Assembly (NCBI RefSeq): GCF_000426385.1
Contig: NZ_AUFG01000013.1
Span: forward strand, 1-64,000
Source: Arsenicicoccus bolidensis DSM 15745
GTDB taxonomy: Bacteria; Actinomycetota; Actinomycetes; Actinomycetales; Dermatophilaceae
Direction of reading: 5' to 3'
Length of the DNA stretch: 64,000 nt
The notes beneath the pieces were generated by a model, which saw only the letters and a program-made list of their open reading frames with translations, was not told where the DNA came from and searched no databases. This document shows positions 7,531-20,539 of the stretch, piece by piece. The first letter of the stretch is position 1. Each line of letters begins with the position of its first letter. The position numbers and the translations under genes were made by a program.

Positions 7531-8130
7531 ATGACCACCTCGGACACCTGGCTCGTCGTGGGCCTCGGCAACCCCGGGACGCAGTACTCCAGGAACCGGC
7601 ACAACGTCGGTGCCATGGCGGTCGACGTGCTCGCGGCGCGGGCGGGGGCGACGCTGAAGCGCCACAAGGCGCGAGCCGCCGCCGCCGAGGTGCGCGTGGG
7701 CGTCCTGCCGGGCGGGGCCCCCGGCCCGCGCGCGGTGCTCGCCGTCCCGTCTTCGTGGATGAACGAGTCCGGCGGCCCGGTCAAGGCGCTGACCTCCTTC
7801 TACAAGGTGCCGCCGCGCCAGCTCGTGGTGATCCACGACGAGCTCGACATCCCCTTCGCGTCCTCCCGGGTCAAGCTCGGCGGGGGAGAGGGCGGGCACA
7901 ACGGCCTGCGGTCCATCAGCAAGAGCGTCGGCACCAAGGACTACGTGCGGGTGCGCCTCGGCATCGGCCGCCCCCCGGGACGCCAGGACCCCGCCGACTT
8001 CGTGCTCAAGGACTTCGCCTCGGGCGAGCGGGCCGACGTGGGCGTGCTCCTCGAGGATGCCGCCGACGTCGTCGAGGACCTGCTGACGCAGGGCCTCACC
8101 TACGCCCAGGACCGCTGGAACGCCCGCTGA
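7531..8130 (+). CDS. pth: Peptidyl-tRNA hydrolase
   Basis: Hydrolyses peptidyl-tRNA released by stalled ribosomes, freeing tRNA. Family signatures are GLGNPGTQYSRNRHNVG (residues 11-27, with the catalytic His in RHNVG), SSWMNESGGPV near residue 74, and HDELDIPF with GGGEGGHNGLRSI near residues 104-130. It has 199 residues, slightly long because of an insertion around residues 60-68. ATG 7531 gives the canonical N-terminus. It lies between the rplY terminator and mfd in the conserved rplY-pth-mfd order. Confidence 0.97.
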   Translation: MTTSDTWLVVGLGNPGTQYSRNRHNVGAMAVDVLAARAGATLKRHKARAAAAEVRVGVLPGGAPGPRAVLAVPSSWMNESGGPVKALTSFYKVPPRQLVVIHDELDIPFASSRVKLGGGEGGHNGLRSISKSVGTKDYVRVRLGIGRPPGRQDPADFVLKDFASGERADVGVLLEDAADVVEDLLTQGLTYAQDRWNAR

Positions 8131-8248
8131 CCTCGTAGCCGTCGTCCTCACGCTCCCGCAGGGAGGGGGTGTGTCGGTGCTGCGGCGTAGGCTTGCCCGC
8201 GGCCCAGATCCTCCTCGGACGCCACCTCCCCCGGAAGCGAGACTGCTC

Positions 8249-11848
<3,600 letters not shown>

Positions 11849-11952
11849 CCGCACAGCGTCACCGCGATGTCACCGGACGTCAGGGTTCGACGCAATGTGG
11901 TGACGCACGTTGGGCAACAGGGCGAACGAGAGGTGGACGCCAGGGGTCCGCA

Positions 11953-11958
11953 CTAGGC
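11953..11958 (+). promoter_or_regulatory. -10 hexamer TAGGCT for module B
   Basis: TAGGCT lies in the 186-base gap after mfd. The predicted start near 11965 leaves a leader of about 70 bases before carrier protein B. Confidence 0.5.
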
Positions 11959-11964
11959 TCAAGG

Positions 11965-11999
11965 ACGAGCGACCCGAGGGGGAACCTGTGGTCGCTCGT
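11965..11999 (+). promoter_or_regulatory. 5' leader hairpin of module B
   Basis: ACGAGCGAC (11965-11973) pairs perfectly with GTCGCTCGT (11991-11999) around a 17-base loop. The hairpin would begin at the first transcribed base predicted from the TAGGCT hexamer, so it may control stability or initiation. It resembles no riboswitch class I know. Confidence 0.4.
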
Positions 12000-12034
12000 G
12001 CCATGTCATCGTCACCCGCGCACCAGAGGGCTCC

Positions 12035-12289
12035 ATGTCTGTCGACTCGCTGACCACCACCATCCGTGACGCCCTGGCCGAGGCCGGCCGGCTCAAGGTT
12101 GATGCCCACCAGATCGGCGCCGACGCCGACCTCTACTCCGCCGGGCTGGCCTCCCACGCGACCGTCAACGTGGTCCTCGAGCTCGAGGACACCCTCGACA
12201 TCGAGATCCCGGACGAGCTGCTCGTCAAGAGCACCTTCGCGTCCGTCGACGCCCTCCAGGCCGCGCTCGCGCCGCTGGTGGAGGACTGA
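12035..12289 (+). CDS. Aminoacyl carrier protein B
   Basis: An 84-residue carrier protein, paralogous to carrier A. The predicted phosphopantetheine serine is Ser40 in AGLASHATV, so DSL is replaced by A-S-H; the following ELEDTLDIEIPDELL matches the acidic helix 2 region of carrier A. GAGGG at 12023-12027 is its ribosome binding site. It is the first gene of the module B operon; its TGA overlaps the ATG of the flavoprotein gene. The module has no phosphopantetheinyl transferase of its own, so it must be modified by the module A enzyme or by the AcpS at 54.1 kb. Confidence 0.85.
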   Translation: MSVDSLTTTIRDALAEAGRLKVDAHQIGADADLYSAGLASHATVNVVLELEDTLDIEIPDELLVKSTFASVDALQAALAPLVED

Positions 12290-13497
12290 TGACGGGCAGC
12301 GCCACCAGCACCAGCACCACGGGCACCGGCTCCGTCGGCTCCGCCGCAGCCACCGCCACGGACGTCGTCGCGGAGGCCCGGCGCATCGCCACCGAGGTGG
12401 CCGCCGTCCACGCCCCCGACGTCGACCGCGACGCCCGCTTCCCGCGCGAGGCCATGACGGCGCTGCGCGAGGCGGGCCTGCTCGGGGCCTGGATCCCCAC
12501 CGACCTCGGCGGCCTCGGGGCCGACGTGGTGCAGATCGGGCTCGCCTGCGAGGAGCTCGCCAAGGGCTGCGCCTCGACCGCCATGATCTTTGCGATGCAC
12601 CAGATCCAGGTGGGGTGCCTGGTGCACCACGGTCGCACCCCCTACCTCCAGGAGCTGATGCGGCGCATCGCCGCCGACCAGCTGCTCGTCGGCTCAGCCA
12701 CCACCGAGATGGGCATCGGCGGTGACGTCCGACGGAGCCTGTGCCACGTCGACCGCGCCGACGACGGCACCTTCGAGCTGGTCAAGAAGGCTCCCGTCAT
12801 CTCCTACGGGGTCGAGGCCGACCTCATCTTCGTCACGGCGCGCAAGGATGCCGAGGCGGTCGAGAGCGACCAGGTCCTCGTCGTGTGCGACAAGGCCGAC
12901 CTGACGCTGGAGCCCCTGGGCGACTGGGACACGATGGGCTTCCGCGGCACCTGCAGCCCCGGCTTCGTGCTCACGGCCCGCTCCCACCAGGACCGGATCT
13001 TTCCCGACGACTACGCCGACCTGTCGGCCCGCACGATGCTGCCGGTCGCGCACTCTCTGTGGTCCTCCTGCTGGCTGGGGCTCGCCGAGGGCGCGACGGC
13101 GACGGCACGTGGCGTGGTCCGGCAGGCCGCCCGCCGGTCGGGGCAGCTGCAGCCGGTGACGGGCCTGCGGATGGCCGAGCTGGAGGTCGTGCTCGAGACC
13201 TTCCGGGCCCGCGTGCACGGCGCCACGGCCGGCTACCTCGAGGTCGACCCCACGTCCCAGGCCGCGACGCTGATGGGCCGGGCGATCGGCTACAACACCC
13301 TCAAGGTCTACAGCGCCGAGACGGTCGTGGACATCGTGGCCAAAGCCCTGCTGATCGTGGGTATCGCGGGCTATCGTCGGACGGGGGCGGTGAGCCTGGA
13401 TCGTCAGCTGCGGGACGCCTACGGCGCTCAGCTGATGGTCAACAACGACCGGATCCTCGGCAACACCGCCCAGCTCGAGCTCATCTACAAGGGCTGA
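12289..13497 (+). CDS. Acyl-CoA dehydrogenase-like flavoprotein of module B
   Basis: A 402-residue protein of the acyl-CoA dehydrogenase fold: an N-terminal helical domain with LREAGLLGAWIPTDLGGLGAD-like region near residue 60, a central beta domain (DWDTMGFRGTCSPGF near residue 205) and a C-terminal four-helix FAD domain ending in QLMVNNDRILGNTAQLE. In classical enzymes the segment before this end carries the base as EGT; here it reads VNNDRI, so the usual C-terminal catalytic glutamate is missing. Similar flavoproteins oxidise aminoacyl groups held on carrier proteins, for example prolyl carriers in pyrrole synthesis. By position between carrier B and ligase B, a carrier-bound aminoacyl thioester is the likely substrate; this is inference. 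Its ATG overlaps the carrier stop. Confidence 0.8.
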   Translation: MTGSATSTSTTGTGSVGSAAATATDVVAEARRIATEVAAVHAPDVDRDARFPREAMTALREAGLLGAWIPTDLGGLGADVVQIGLACEELAKGCASTAMIFAMHQIQVGCLVHHGRTPYLQELMRRIAADQLLVGSATTEMGIGGDVRRSLCHVDRADDGTFELVKKAPVISYGVEADLIFVTARKDAEAVESDQVLVVCDKADLTLEPLGDWDTMGFRGTCSPGFVLTARSHQDRIFPDDYADLSARTMLPVAHSLWSSCWLGLAEGATATARGVVRQAARRSGQLQPVTGLRMAELEVVLETFRARVHGATAGYLEVDPTSQAATLMGRAIGYNTLKVYSAETVVDIVAKALLIVGIAGYRRTGAVSLDRQLRDAYGAQLMVNNDRILGNTAQLELIYKG

Positions 13498-13509
13498 CAG
13501 GAGACCCAC

Positions 13510-14439
13510 ATGACCTCACGTCACGACCGCGAGCTGGCCCTGCGCCGGGACCTCGTCGAGGCCGGCCACATGGTCGAGCTGCCGCTGCGCGGGCTGTCCG
13601 CGTTCACCGGCACCTTCGAGGACGTCCTGGCCGGCGTGGAGCGACTCGTCCACGAGATGCAGCCCACCGAGGACGTGACGGTCATCTCCTTCCCCCCGCT
13701 GCTCACGCAGCCGGTGTTCGAGAAGACCGGCTACCTCGACTCGTTCCCCCAGCTCATCGGCTCGGTCGACGTGTTCACCGGCGACACCAAGGCGCACAAG
13801 GCGATGGTGGTCGACAAGAACGCCGGTGAGGACTGGACGACGCACCTCGTCCCCGCGCGCCTGGACCTGCTGTCCGCGCCCTGCCACCAGACCTACCCGC
13901 TGCACGCGGGCTCGCGCCTGGAGCGGGGCGTGACCTACGAGACCGGCAACCGCTGCTTCCGGCACGAGCCGTCCGACGACCCCATGCGGCTCGTGTCCTT
14001 CCGCATGCGCGAGAAGGTCTGCATCGGCACACCGGAGCAGGCCCAGGCCCACCGTGAGATCGGGCGTCGCGTCGGCCCCGAGCTGCTGACCTCCATCGGG
14101 CTGCAGATCGAGGAGGTACCGGCCAACGACCCCTTCTTCGGCCGCGCCGCCAAGATCCTTGCCGCCGGCCAGCTGGACGCCGGCCTCAAGGTCGAGTTCG
14201 AGTGCAAGGTCTACGGCGAGGAGCACTCCGGCACCGCCCTCGGCTCGTCCAACTACCACAACGACCACTTCGGGCTCGACTTCGACATCACGACGGCCGA
14301 CGGGCAGCTCGCCCACAGCTCCTGCATCGGCTTCGGCCTGGAGCGGGTCACCGTCGCGCTGTTCGCGACGCACGGCATGGACGTCCCGTCTTGGCCGACC
14401 GAGGTGCGGGCCCGGCTGGGGCTCGACGCGCAGGCCTGA
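13510..14439 (+). CDS. Amino acid--[carrier protein] ligase B (class II aaRS-like)
   Basis: Second aaRS-like ligase, 309 residues and without the N-terminal extension of ligase A. It has QLIGSVDVF near residue 81, motif 2 FRHEPSDDPMR (150-160) and motif 3 SCIGFGLERV (271-280). Cys125, Glu168 and Cys272 occupy the spacing of the zinc-binding residues of the characterised carrier-protein ligases. There is no tRNA-binding domain, so transfer to tRNA is unlikely. GGAG four bases into the 12-base gap after the flavoprotein gene is the ribosome binding site. The two ligases share motifs but diverge elsewhere, so they may use different amino acids or partner strictly with their own carriers. Confidence 0.87.
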   Translation: MTSRHDRELALRRDLVEAGHMVELPLRGLSAFTGTFEDVLAGVERLVHEMQPTEDVTVISFPPLLTQPVFEKTGYLDSFPQLIGSVDVFTGDTKAHKAMVVDKNAGEDWTTHLVPARLDLLSAPCHQTYPLHAGSRLERGVTYETGNRCFRHEPSDDPMRLVSFRMREKVCIGTPEQAQAHREIGRRVGPELLTSIGLQIEEVPANDPFFGRAAKILAAGQLDAGLKVEFECKVYGEEHSGTALGSSNYHNDHFGLDFDITTADGQLAHSSCIGFGLERVTVALFATHGMDVPSWPTEVRARLGLDAQA

Positions 14440-14445
14440 CCGAGG

Positions 14446-15453
14446 ATGCCGCTCGACCACCTGCGGGCCGACACCTTCACGCCCCACCCGCTGCACCGCG
14501 ACGACCGGGTCTGGACCCAGACCAACTGCTACCTCGACATCTGGATCGAGATCGCCGCCGCCCTCGGGCTCCCGCCCGAGCCGCTGGGCGTGTGCGCCTA
14601 CAGCGCAGGCACGGTCCCCGGGGCGTGGGCCTTCCTCAAGGCGCAGACCGACGACCTGCGCGACCTCTACGGCATCGAGGTCGCCGAGATCAACCTGTGG
14701 CGCACGGTCGAGGAGCACGTGCTGGACCACCTCGGGGCCGGTGAGCTGCTGACCGTGGAGTCGGACGCCTACTACCTGCCGGACACCGATGGCGTGTCCT
14801 ACGGCACCGAGCGCGTCAAGACGACGATCGTGCCCGTCCGCGTGGACCCCGAGGCACGCGCGATGACCTACTTCCACAACTCCGGCCTCTACGCGCTGCA
14901 CGGAGAGGACTACGACGGCGCGCTGGCCCTGCGCGACCTGCCGACGTGCGCTCCGCAGCCCTACGTCGAGCGCGTCCGGCTCGACGGGCTGGTCCGGGAC
15001 GAGGCCGAGATCCGCCGCCGGGCAACGGCGCTCGCTGCCCGTCACCTCGCGCGCCGACCCGCCGGCAACCCGGTGGCCGACCTGTGCGACTCGGTCCGCG
15101 AGGTCGCGCCGACGCTGCCCGAGCGGGGCTTCGCGTTCTTCCACCTCTACTCCTTCACCGCCACCCGGCAGCTGGGGCTCACCGCCCAGGCTGCGGCGGA
15201 CGCGACCCGCTGGCTCGCCGACGGTGCTGCCGACGGCGACGACCCCGACCGCGACTCGCAGCCTGGTCTCGATGCCGACGAGCTGCGCACGGCCGCAGAC
15301 GACTTCGACGTCGTCTCGCAGGAGATGAAGAACCTCCAGTTCGCCCTCGCCCGCATCACGGGCGGCCGCGCGCGCGACCTCGAGCCCACCCTGCAGCGCG
15401 CCACCGAGCGGTGGGGGAGCGCCATCGACCGCGTCGCCGCCCAGCTGGGATGA
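14446..15453 (+). CDS. DUF1839 family protein
   Basis: A 335-residue protein I recognise as DUF1839: near the N-terminus it has WTQTNCYLDIWIEIAAALG (about 24-42), then EPLGVCAYSAGTVPGAWAF-like sequence, NLWRTVEEH and ESDAYYLPDTDGVSYGTERVK-like segments. The biochemical role is unknown. The pairing with aaRS-like ligases and small carriers recurs in other bacteria as far as I recall, so it may handle the charged carrier, for example as the transferase to an acceptor; that is inference. GAGG just before ATG 14446 is the ribosome binding site. Its stop overlaps the glycosidase start (ATGA), so the two are coupled. Confidence 0.8.
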   Translation: MPLDHLRADTFTPHPLHRDDRVWTQTNCYLDIWIEIAAALGLPPEPLGVCAYSAGTVPGAWAFLKAQTDDLRDLYGIEVAEINLWRTVEEHVLDHLGAGELLTVESDAYYLPDTDGVSYGTERVKTTIVPVRVDPEARAMTYFHNSGLYALHGEDYDGALALRDLPTCAPQPYVERVRLDGLVRDEAEIRRRATALAARHLARRPAGNPVADLCDSVREVAPTLPERGFAFFHLYSFTATRQLGLTAQAAADATRWLADGAADGDDPDRDSQPGLDADELRTAADDFDVVSQEMKNLQFALARITGGRARDLEPTLQRATERWGSAIDRVAAQLG

Positions 15454-17798
15454 CCGTCCTCGCCGCCGGTGCGGACCCCGTCGAGATCCGTTGGCAGGTG
15501 AGGCGGTTCGATCCGGGCGAGCAGCCAGGGCCTGGCTCCTGGCCGCAGGACGGCTGGGTCGCGGCGGTCGTGCCCGGGTCCCTCGCGGCCTCGGCCGCCG
15601 TGGTCGAGGCGTATGGCGTCCCGGCGCTCGCGGAGGCCGACCACAGCACCTGGTGGCTGCGCGGCAACGTCATCCTCGACCAGCCGCTCCCGCGCGCCCG
15701 GCTGGTGCTGGACCGGATCGCCACGCACGCCGACGTCTACCTCGACGGTCAGCGGATCCTGCGCAGCGACAACGCCTTCCGCCGTCACGTCATCGATCTC
15801 GGCGCGCTCACGGCCGGACCGCACGAGATCGCCGTGCGGATTGCGTCCTTCGGCGAGACGCCCGTGCCCCGCAAGCCCCGTCCCCGCTGGCGCAGCTCGC
15901 TCCTGCCCGACCCGAGCCTGCGGTGGCGGCGGACCCCGCTGCTCGGGCGCATCCCCACCTGGGAGGGCGTCCTGCCCCCGGTCGGCATCCTCGGGGAGGC
16001 CGGCCTGCGCGCCCGTCCCCGCGCGGAGGTCGTGTCGATCCGCACGCAGGTCGAGCCGGCACCCGACGGCTGGACCGCCCGGCTCGCGCTGCACGTGCGG
16101 GCCGCGGAACCGCTCCCGGTCGAGGTGACCCTGGACGGGGAGCGGCTGACCGCCGAGCCCACCCTCGAGGACGACGGGGCATGGCACCTGCGCCTGTCGC
16201 ACGACGTGGGCGTCGTGTCCGGCGACGACGGCGCGACCCTGTGGTGGCCGCACACCCACGGGCTGCCTCGGCTGCGCCGCCTGCACGTCCGGGTCGGGGG
16301 CGAGACGGTCCTGGACCGGCGGATCGGCTTCTCCCACATCAGGGCCCGCCGCGAGGACGACCGCTTCGCGATCGCCGTCAACGGCGTCGACGTCTTCGTC
16401 CGGGGGGTCGTCTGGGCCACCACCGACCCGCTCGGCTGGACCAGCGACCCGGCCGAGGTGGCCCGCGACCTGGACGCCCTCGTCGCCGCCGGCATCAACC
16501 TCGTCCGCATCCCTGGCACGGGCACCTATGCCGACCAGGTCCTGCGCGAGCTCGCCGCCGAACGCGGTCTGCTCGTGTGGCAGGACGCCATGCTCGCGAC
16601 CTTCGACCCGCCCGAGGACGAGGCCTGGCTCGCCGAGCTCGAGGCCGAGCTCCGGGACCAGCTCGGCGCCTGGGGCGGCTGGCCGCACCTCGCCGTCGTC
16701 TGCGGCGGCACCGAGACCGAGCAGCAGCCCACCCTCATGGGTCTGCCCCCCGAGCGACGGCGGATGACGGCCCTGCACGACCTGCTCCCGCGCCTCGCGG
16801 ACGAGCTCGTGCCCGGAGCGATCCACGTGACCTCGAGCCCGTCCGGCGGGCCCCGCCCGGTCAGCATCGAGCACGGCGTGAGCCACTACTTCGGCGTCGG
16901 GGCCTACCTGCGGCCGCTCGAGGACGCCCGCACCGCGCGCGTGTCCTTCGCGTCCGAGGCGCTGACGTTCGCCATACCGCCCGAGCCGTCGACCATGGCG
17001 GAGCTGGACGACCTGGGCCTGCTGCCGGCCCCCGACGACCGGGGCAGAGGATCCGCGTGGCGCCGGGCCGCCCCGCACGACCGGGGGACGTCGTGGGACT
17101 TCGTGGACGTCACCGACCACTACGTGCGGGCGTGGATCGGTCGCTACCCCGCCGGCGCCGACAACGGCGACACCGGCGTCGACACCGACGTCGACGCAGC
17201 CGCCAGGCAGCTCACCACGGAGGGCTGGGAGGACCTGCAGCGCCGGACCGTCGCCCGGGTCATGACCGAGAGCTTCGCCTGGTGGCGCAGCTCGCCCACC
17301 CCGACCGGCGGCGCGATCGTCCTGGCCCACCGCGACCTCGCACCAGGCCCGGGGTGGGGGCTGATCGACGTGATCGGCGCGCCCAAGGCGCCGCTGCTCG
17401 CGCTGCCCGAGGTGCTCGCGCCGGTGGCGCTGCTGCTCCTCGATCGTGGTCTGGACGGGGTGCTGCTCGAGGCGGTCAACGACACGGGGCGCCCGGTGCG
17501 AGGGACGCTCCGGCTGGAGGCCCTGGACCTCGAGGGCGACGCCGTCCTCGACGCGGAGCTCGAGCTCGCCGTCCCGGCCCGGGGGCACGCGCAGGTCGAG
17601 GTCGAGGAGGCGCTCGGGGGCTTCCGCGACCTCGGCTGGGCCTGGCGCTTCGCGTCCGCCCCGGCCTACTCGGCGGTCCGCGCCCGCTGGGTGACCGACG
17701 GGGCGGGTGAGGTCCGGGCGACGCGGCCGCTGCTCCCGCCGACGATCCCCACGCCGACGATCCCCACCCCGGTCGTGGCACCCACGACCACCGACTAG
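15450..17798 (+). CDS. Glycoside hydrolase family 2 protein (beta-mannosidase-like) of module B
   Basis: A 782-residue retaining glycosidase of the GH2 clan. The N-terminal sugar-binding domain has STWWLRGNV and ADVYLDGQRI (about 65-95); an Ig-like domain follows, then a TIM barrel. The acid/base region reads CGGTETEQQ with Glu near residues 422-424, where beta-mannosidases have GNNE, and the nucleophile region reads FASEALTFAIPP with Glu near 503, matching the FxSEFGxQSxP pattern. No signal peptide is visible, so it should act in the cytoplasm, odd for a scavenging glycosidase and more fitting for trimming a biosynthetic intermediate. It is the last gene of module B. Its TAG stop is also the first half of a TAGGCT hexamer. 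Confidence 0.8.
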   Translation: MTVLAAGADPVEIRWQVRRFDPGEQPGPGSWPQDGWVAAVVPGSLAASAAVVEAYGVPALAEADHSTWWLRGNVILDQPLPRARLVLDRIATHADVYLDGQRILRSDNAFRRHVIDLGALTAGPHEIAVRIASFGETPVPRKPRPRWRSSLLPDPSLRWRRTPLLGRIPTWEGVLPPVGILGEAGLRARPRAEVVSIRTQVEPAPDGWTARLALHVRAAEPLPVEVTLDGERLTAEPTLEDDGAWHLRLSHDVGVVSGDDGATLWWPHTHGLPRLRRLHVRVGGETVLDRRIGFSHIRARREDDRFAIAVNGVDVFVRGVVWATTDPLGWTSDPAEVARDLDALVAAGINLVRIPGTGTYADQVLRELAAERGLLVWQDAMLATFDPPEDEAWLAELEAELRDQLGAWGGWPHLAVVCGGTETEQQPTLMGLPPERRRMTALHDLLPRLADELVPGAIHVTSSPSGGPRPVSIEHGVSHYFGVGAYLRPLEDARTARVSFASEALTFAIPPEPSTMAELDDLGLLPAPDDRGRGSAWRRAAPHDRGTSWDFVDVTDHYVRAWIGRYPAGADNGDTGVDTDVDAAARQLTTEGWEDLQRRTVARVMTESFAWWRSSPTPTGGAIVLAHRDLAPGPGWGLIDVIGAPKAPLLALPEVLAPVALLLLDRGLDGVLLEAVNDTGRPVRGTLRLEALDLEGDAVLDAELELAVPARGHAQVEVEEALGGFRDLGWAWRFASAPAYSAVRARWVTDGAGEVRATRPLLPPTIPTPTIPTPVVAPTTTD

Positions 17799-17801
17799 GC
17801 T
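17796..17801 (+). promoter_or_regulatory. -10 hexamer TAGGCT for the lipoprotein-mazG genes
   Basis: The TAG stop codon of the glycosidase forms the first half of this hexamer. A start near 17808 would leave a leader of about 54 bases before ATG 17862. Confidence 0.4.
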
Positions 17802-17861
17802 GGGACCGCGTCGCCACGGTCCCCGAGGCGGACGATGCAGACCCTTTGCCGAGAGGACTTG

Positions 17862-18413
17862 ATGGTGTTGGCTTCCAAGCGCGTGCTCACCGGGACGCTG
17901 GCCGCCGTGGTCGCGGCCACCGGACTCCTCACCGGGTGCGACCAGGGCTCCCAGTCCCGCGCCGCGGCGATCGTCGACGGCCAGCCCATCCTCGAGTCCG
18001 ACGTGCAGACCGCGGCCCGCGAGTTCAACGGCGGATCCTCGCAGGTCACGCAGCCGGTGCAGCCCGCCAACGTCGTCAGCCTGCTGACCTTCGGCCGCTA
18101 CGTCCTGCCCGCCGTGCAGCAGTCCGGCAAGGGCGTGTCCGACGACGCCGCCAGGAAGCTGCTGGACAAGGTCGAGAACCCGTCCCGGTCCACGCTCGAC
18201 TTCGTCCGCACGGCGCTCGCCCTCAACAGCATGGACCCCGCCACCGAGGAGAAGGTCGTCCAGCAGCTGAAGCAGGCCGACATCGAGCTCAACCCGCGCT
18301 ACGGCTCGCTCGACCGCAAGACCCTGCAGATCGGGCCCGAGACCCGCAACTGGCTCGTGGCGGACGCGGCCGGTGCGCCCAGCCCCGCGCCGACCCCGGC
18401 TCCCGCACCCTGA
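17862..18413 (+). CDS. SurA N-terminal-like lipoprotein
   Basis: A 183-residue secreted lipoprotein. A signal peptide with a basic start (SKR) and a hydrophobic run ends at the lipobox LLTGC near residue 22. The body begins AAAIVDGQPILESDVQ, the strand-helix start of SurA/parvulin N-terminal chaperone domains, but no parvulin isomerase domain follows; the tail is Ala/Pro-rich. GAGAGGA at 17851-17857 favours ATG 17862 over the 9-codon longer start at 17835. In related genomes a gene like this lies directly between mfd and mazG; here the five module B genes separate it from mfd. A chaperone role outside the membrane is inferred. Confidence 0.8.
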   Translation: MVLASKRVLTGTLAAVVAATGLLTGCDQGSQSRAAAIVDGQPILESDVQTAAREFNGGSSQVTQPVQPANVVSLLTFGRYVLPAVQQSGKGVSDDAARKLLDKVENPSRSTLDFVRTALALNSMDPATEEKVVQQLKQADIELNPRYGSLDRKTLQIGPETRNWLVADAAGAPSPAPTPAPAP

Positions 18414-18414
18414 C

Positions 18415-19077
18415 ATGACGACGACCGACGAGGTCGAGCGGCCCCGCCCCGGCGAGCGGTTGCTCGACCTCGTGGCCGTCATGGACCGGCTCCGCTCCCC
18501 GGGCGGCTGCCCGTGGGACGCCGAGCAGACCCACGAGAGCCTCGCGCCGTATGCCGTGGAGGAGGCGCACGAGCTCGCCGACGCCATCGCCTCCGGCGAC
18601 CGTGAGCACCTGGTCGAGGAGCTGGGGGACGTGCTGCTCCAGGTGGCCTTCCACGCCAGGGTCGGTCAGGAGCACGCCACCGAGCCGTTCGACGTGGACG
18701 ACGTCGCGGACGCGATCATCACCAAGCTCCAACGGCGCCACCCCCACGTCTTCGCGGACGCGGTGGTGTCGGGTGCCGCCGACGTCGAGGCCGGCTGGGA
18801 GGCCATCAAGGCCCTCGAGAAGCCCGACCGGACCGGCCTGCTCGACGGCATCCCCGCGTCCCTGCCGGCGCTCGCCCTGGCGGCCAAGACGGCCTCGCGG
18901 CTCGAGCGGACCGGACGGGGCGAGCTGCTCGCCGCCGCCGCTGCGCCGCAGCCTGACGACGTCGGGGCCGCCCTGCTGGCCCTCGTCCTCGACGCCCGGG
19001 GTCGGGGCATCGACGCCGAGCAGGCCCTGCGGGGCACCGTCCTGCGCCTCGCCGCGACGGCCGACGGCGACGCCTGA
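18415..19077 (+). CDS. mazG: Nucleoside triphosphate pyrophosphohydrolase MazG
   Basis: Hydrolyses (d)NTPs to monophosphates and pyrophosphate, removing damaged nucleotides. The typical start LLDLVAVMDRLRSPGGCPWDAEQTH is clear (shown in parts: MDRLRSPGGCPWD near residue 22). The metal-binding glutamates are in EEAHE near residue 48 and VEELGDVLLQVAFH near residue 65, and the later GWEAIKALEK is also family-typical. It has 220 residues, about the length of the single-domain actinobacterial form. It begins two bases after the lipoprotein stop. Confidence 0.95.
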   Translation: MTTTDEVERPRPGERLLDLVAVMDRLRSPGGCPWDAEQTHESLAPYAVEEAHELADAIASGDREHLVEELGDVLLQVAFHARVGQEHATEPFDVDDVADAIITKLQRRHPHVFADAVVSGAADVEAGWEAIKALEKPDRTGLLDGIPASLPALALAAKTASRLERTGRGELLAAAAAPQPDDVGAALLALVLDARGRGIDAEQALRGTVLRLAATADGDA

Positions 19078-19107
19078 GCGCCCTGCGAGAGGCCGGCGAG
19101 GGGCTGA

Positions 19108-20529
<1,422 letters not shown>

Positions 20530-20539
20530 TCTGGAGCAC

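Noticed and set aside
11936-11951. 16-mer GACGCCAGGGGTCCGC shared with 46645-46660
   Set aside because: It occurs at different distances from different promoters; about what chance gives for GC-rich 16-mers in 64 kb squared.
12035-15453. Reading module B as part of a nonribosomal peptide or polyketide cluster
   Set aside because: There is no condensation, adenylation or ketosynthase domain; the ligases are stand-alone aaRS-like proteins.
15147-18587. A 1146-codon open frame on the minus strand across GH2 and the lipoprotein
   Set aside because: It spans two genes and their intergenic promoter with no recognisable domain; GC-bias shadow.
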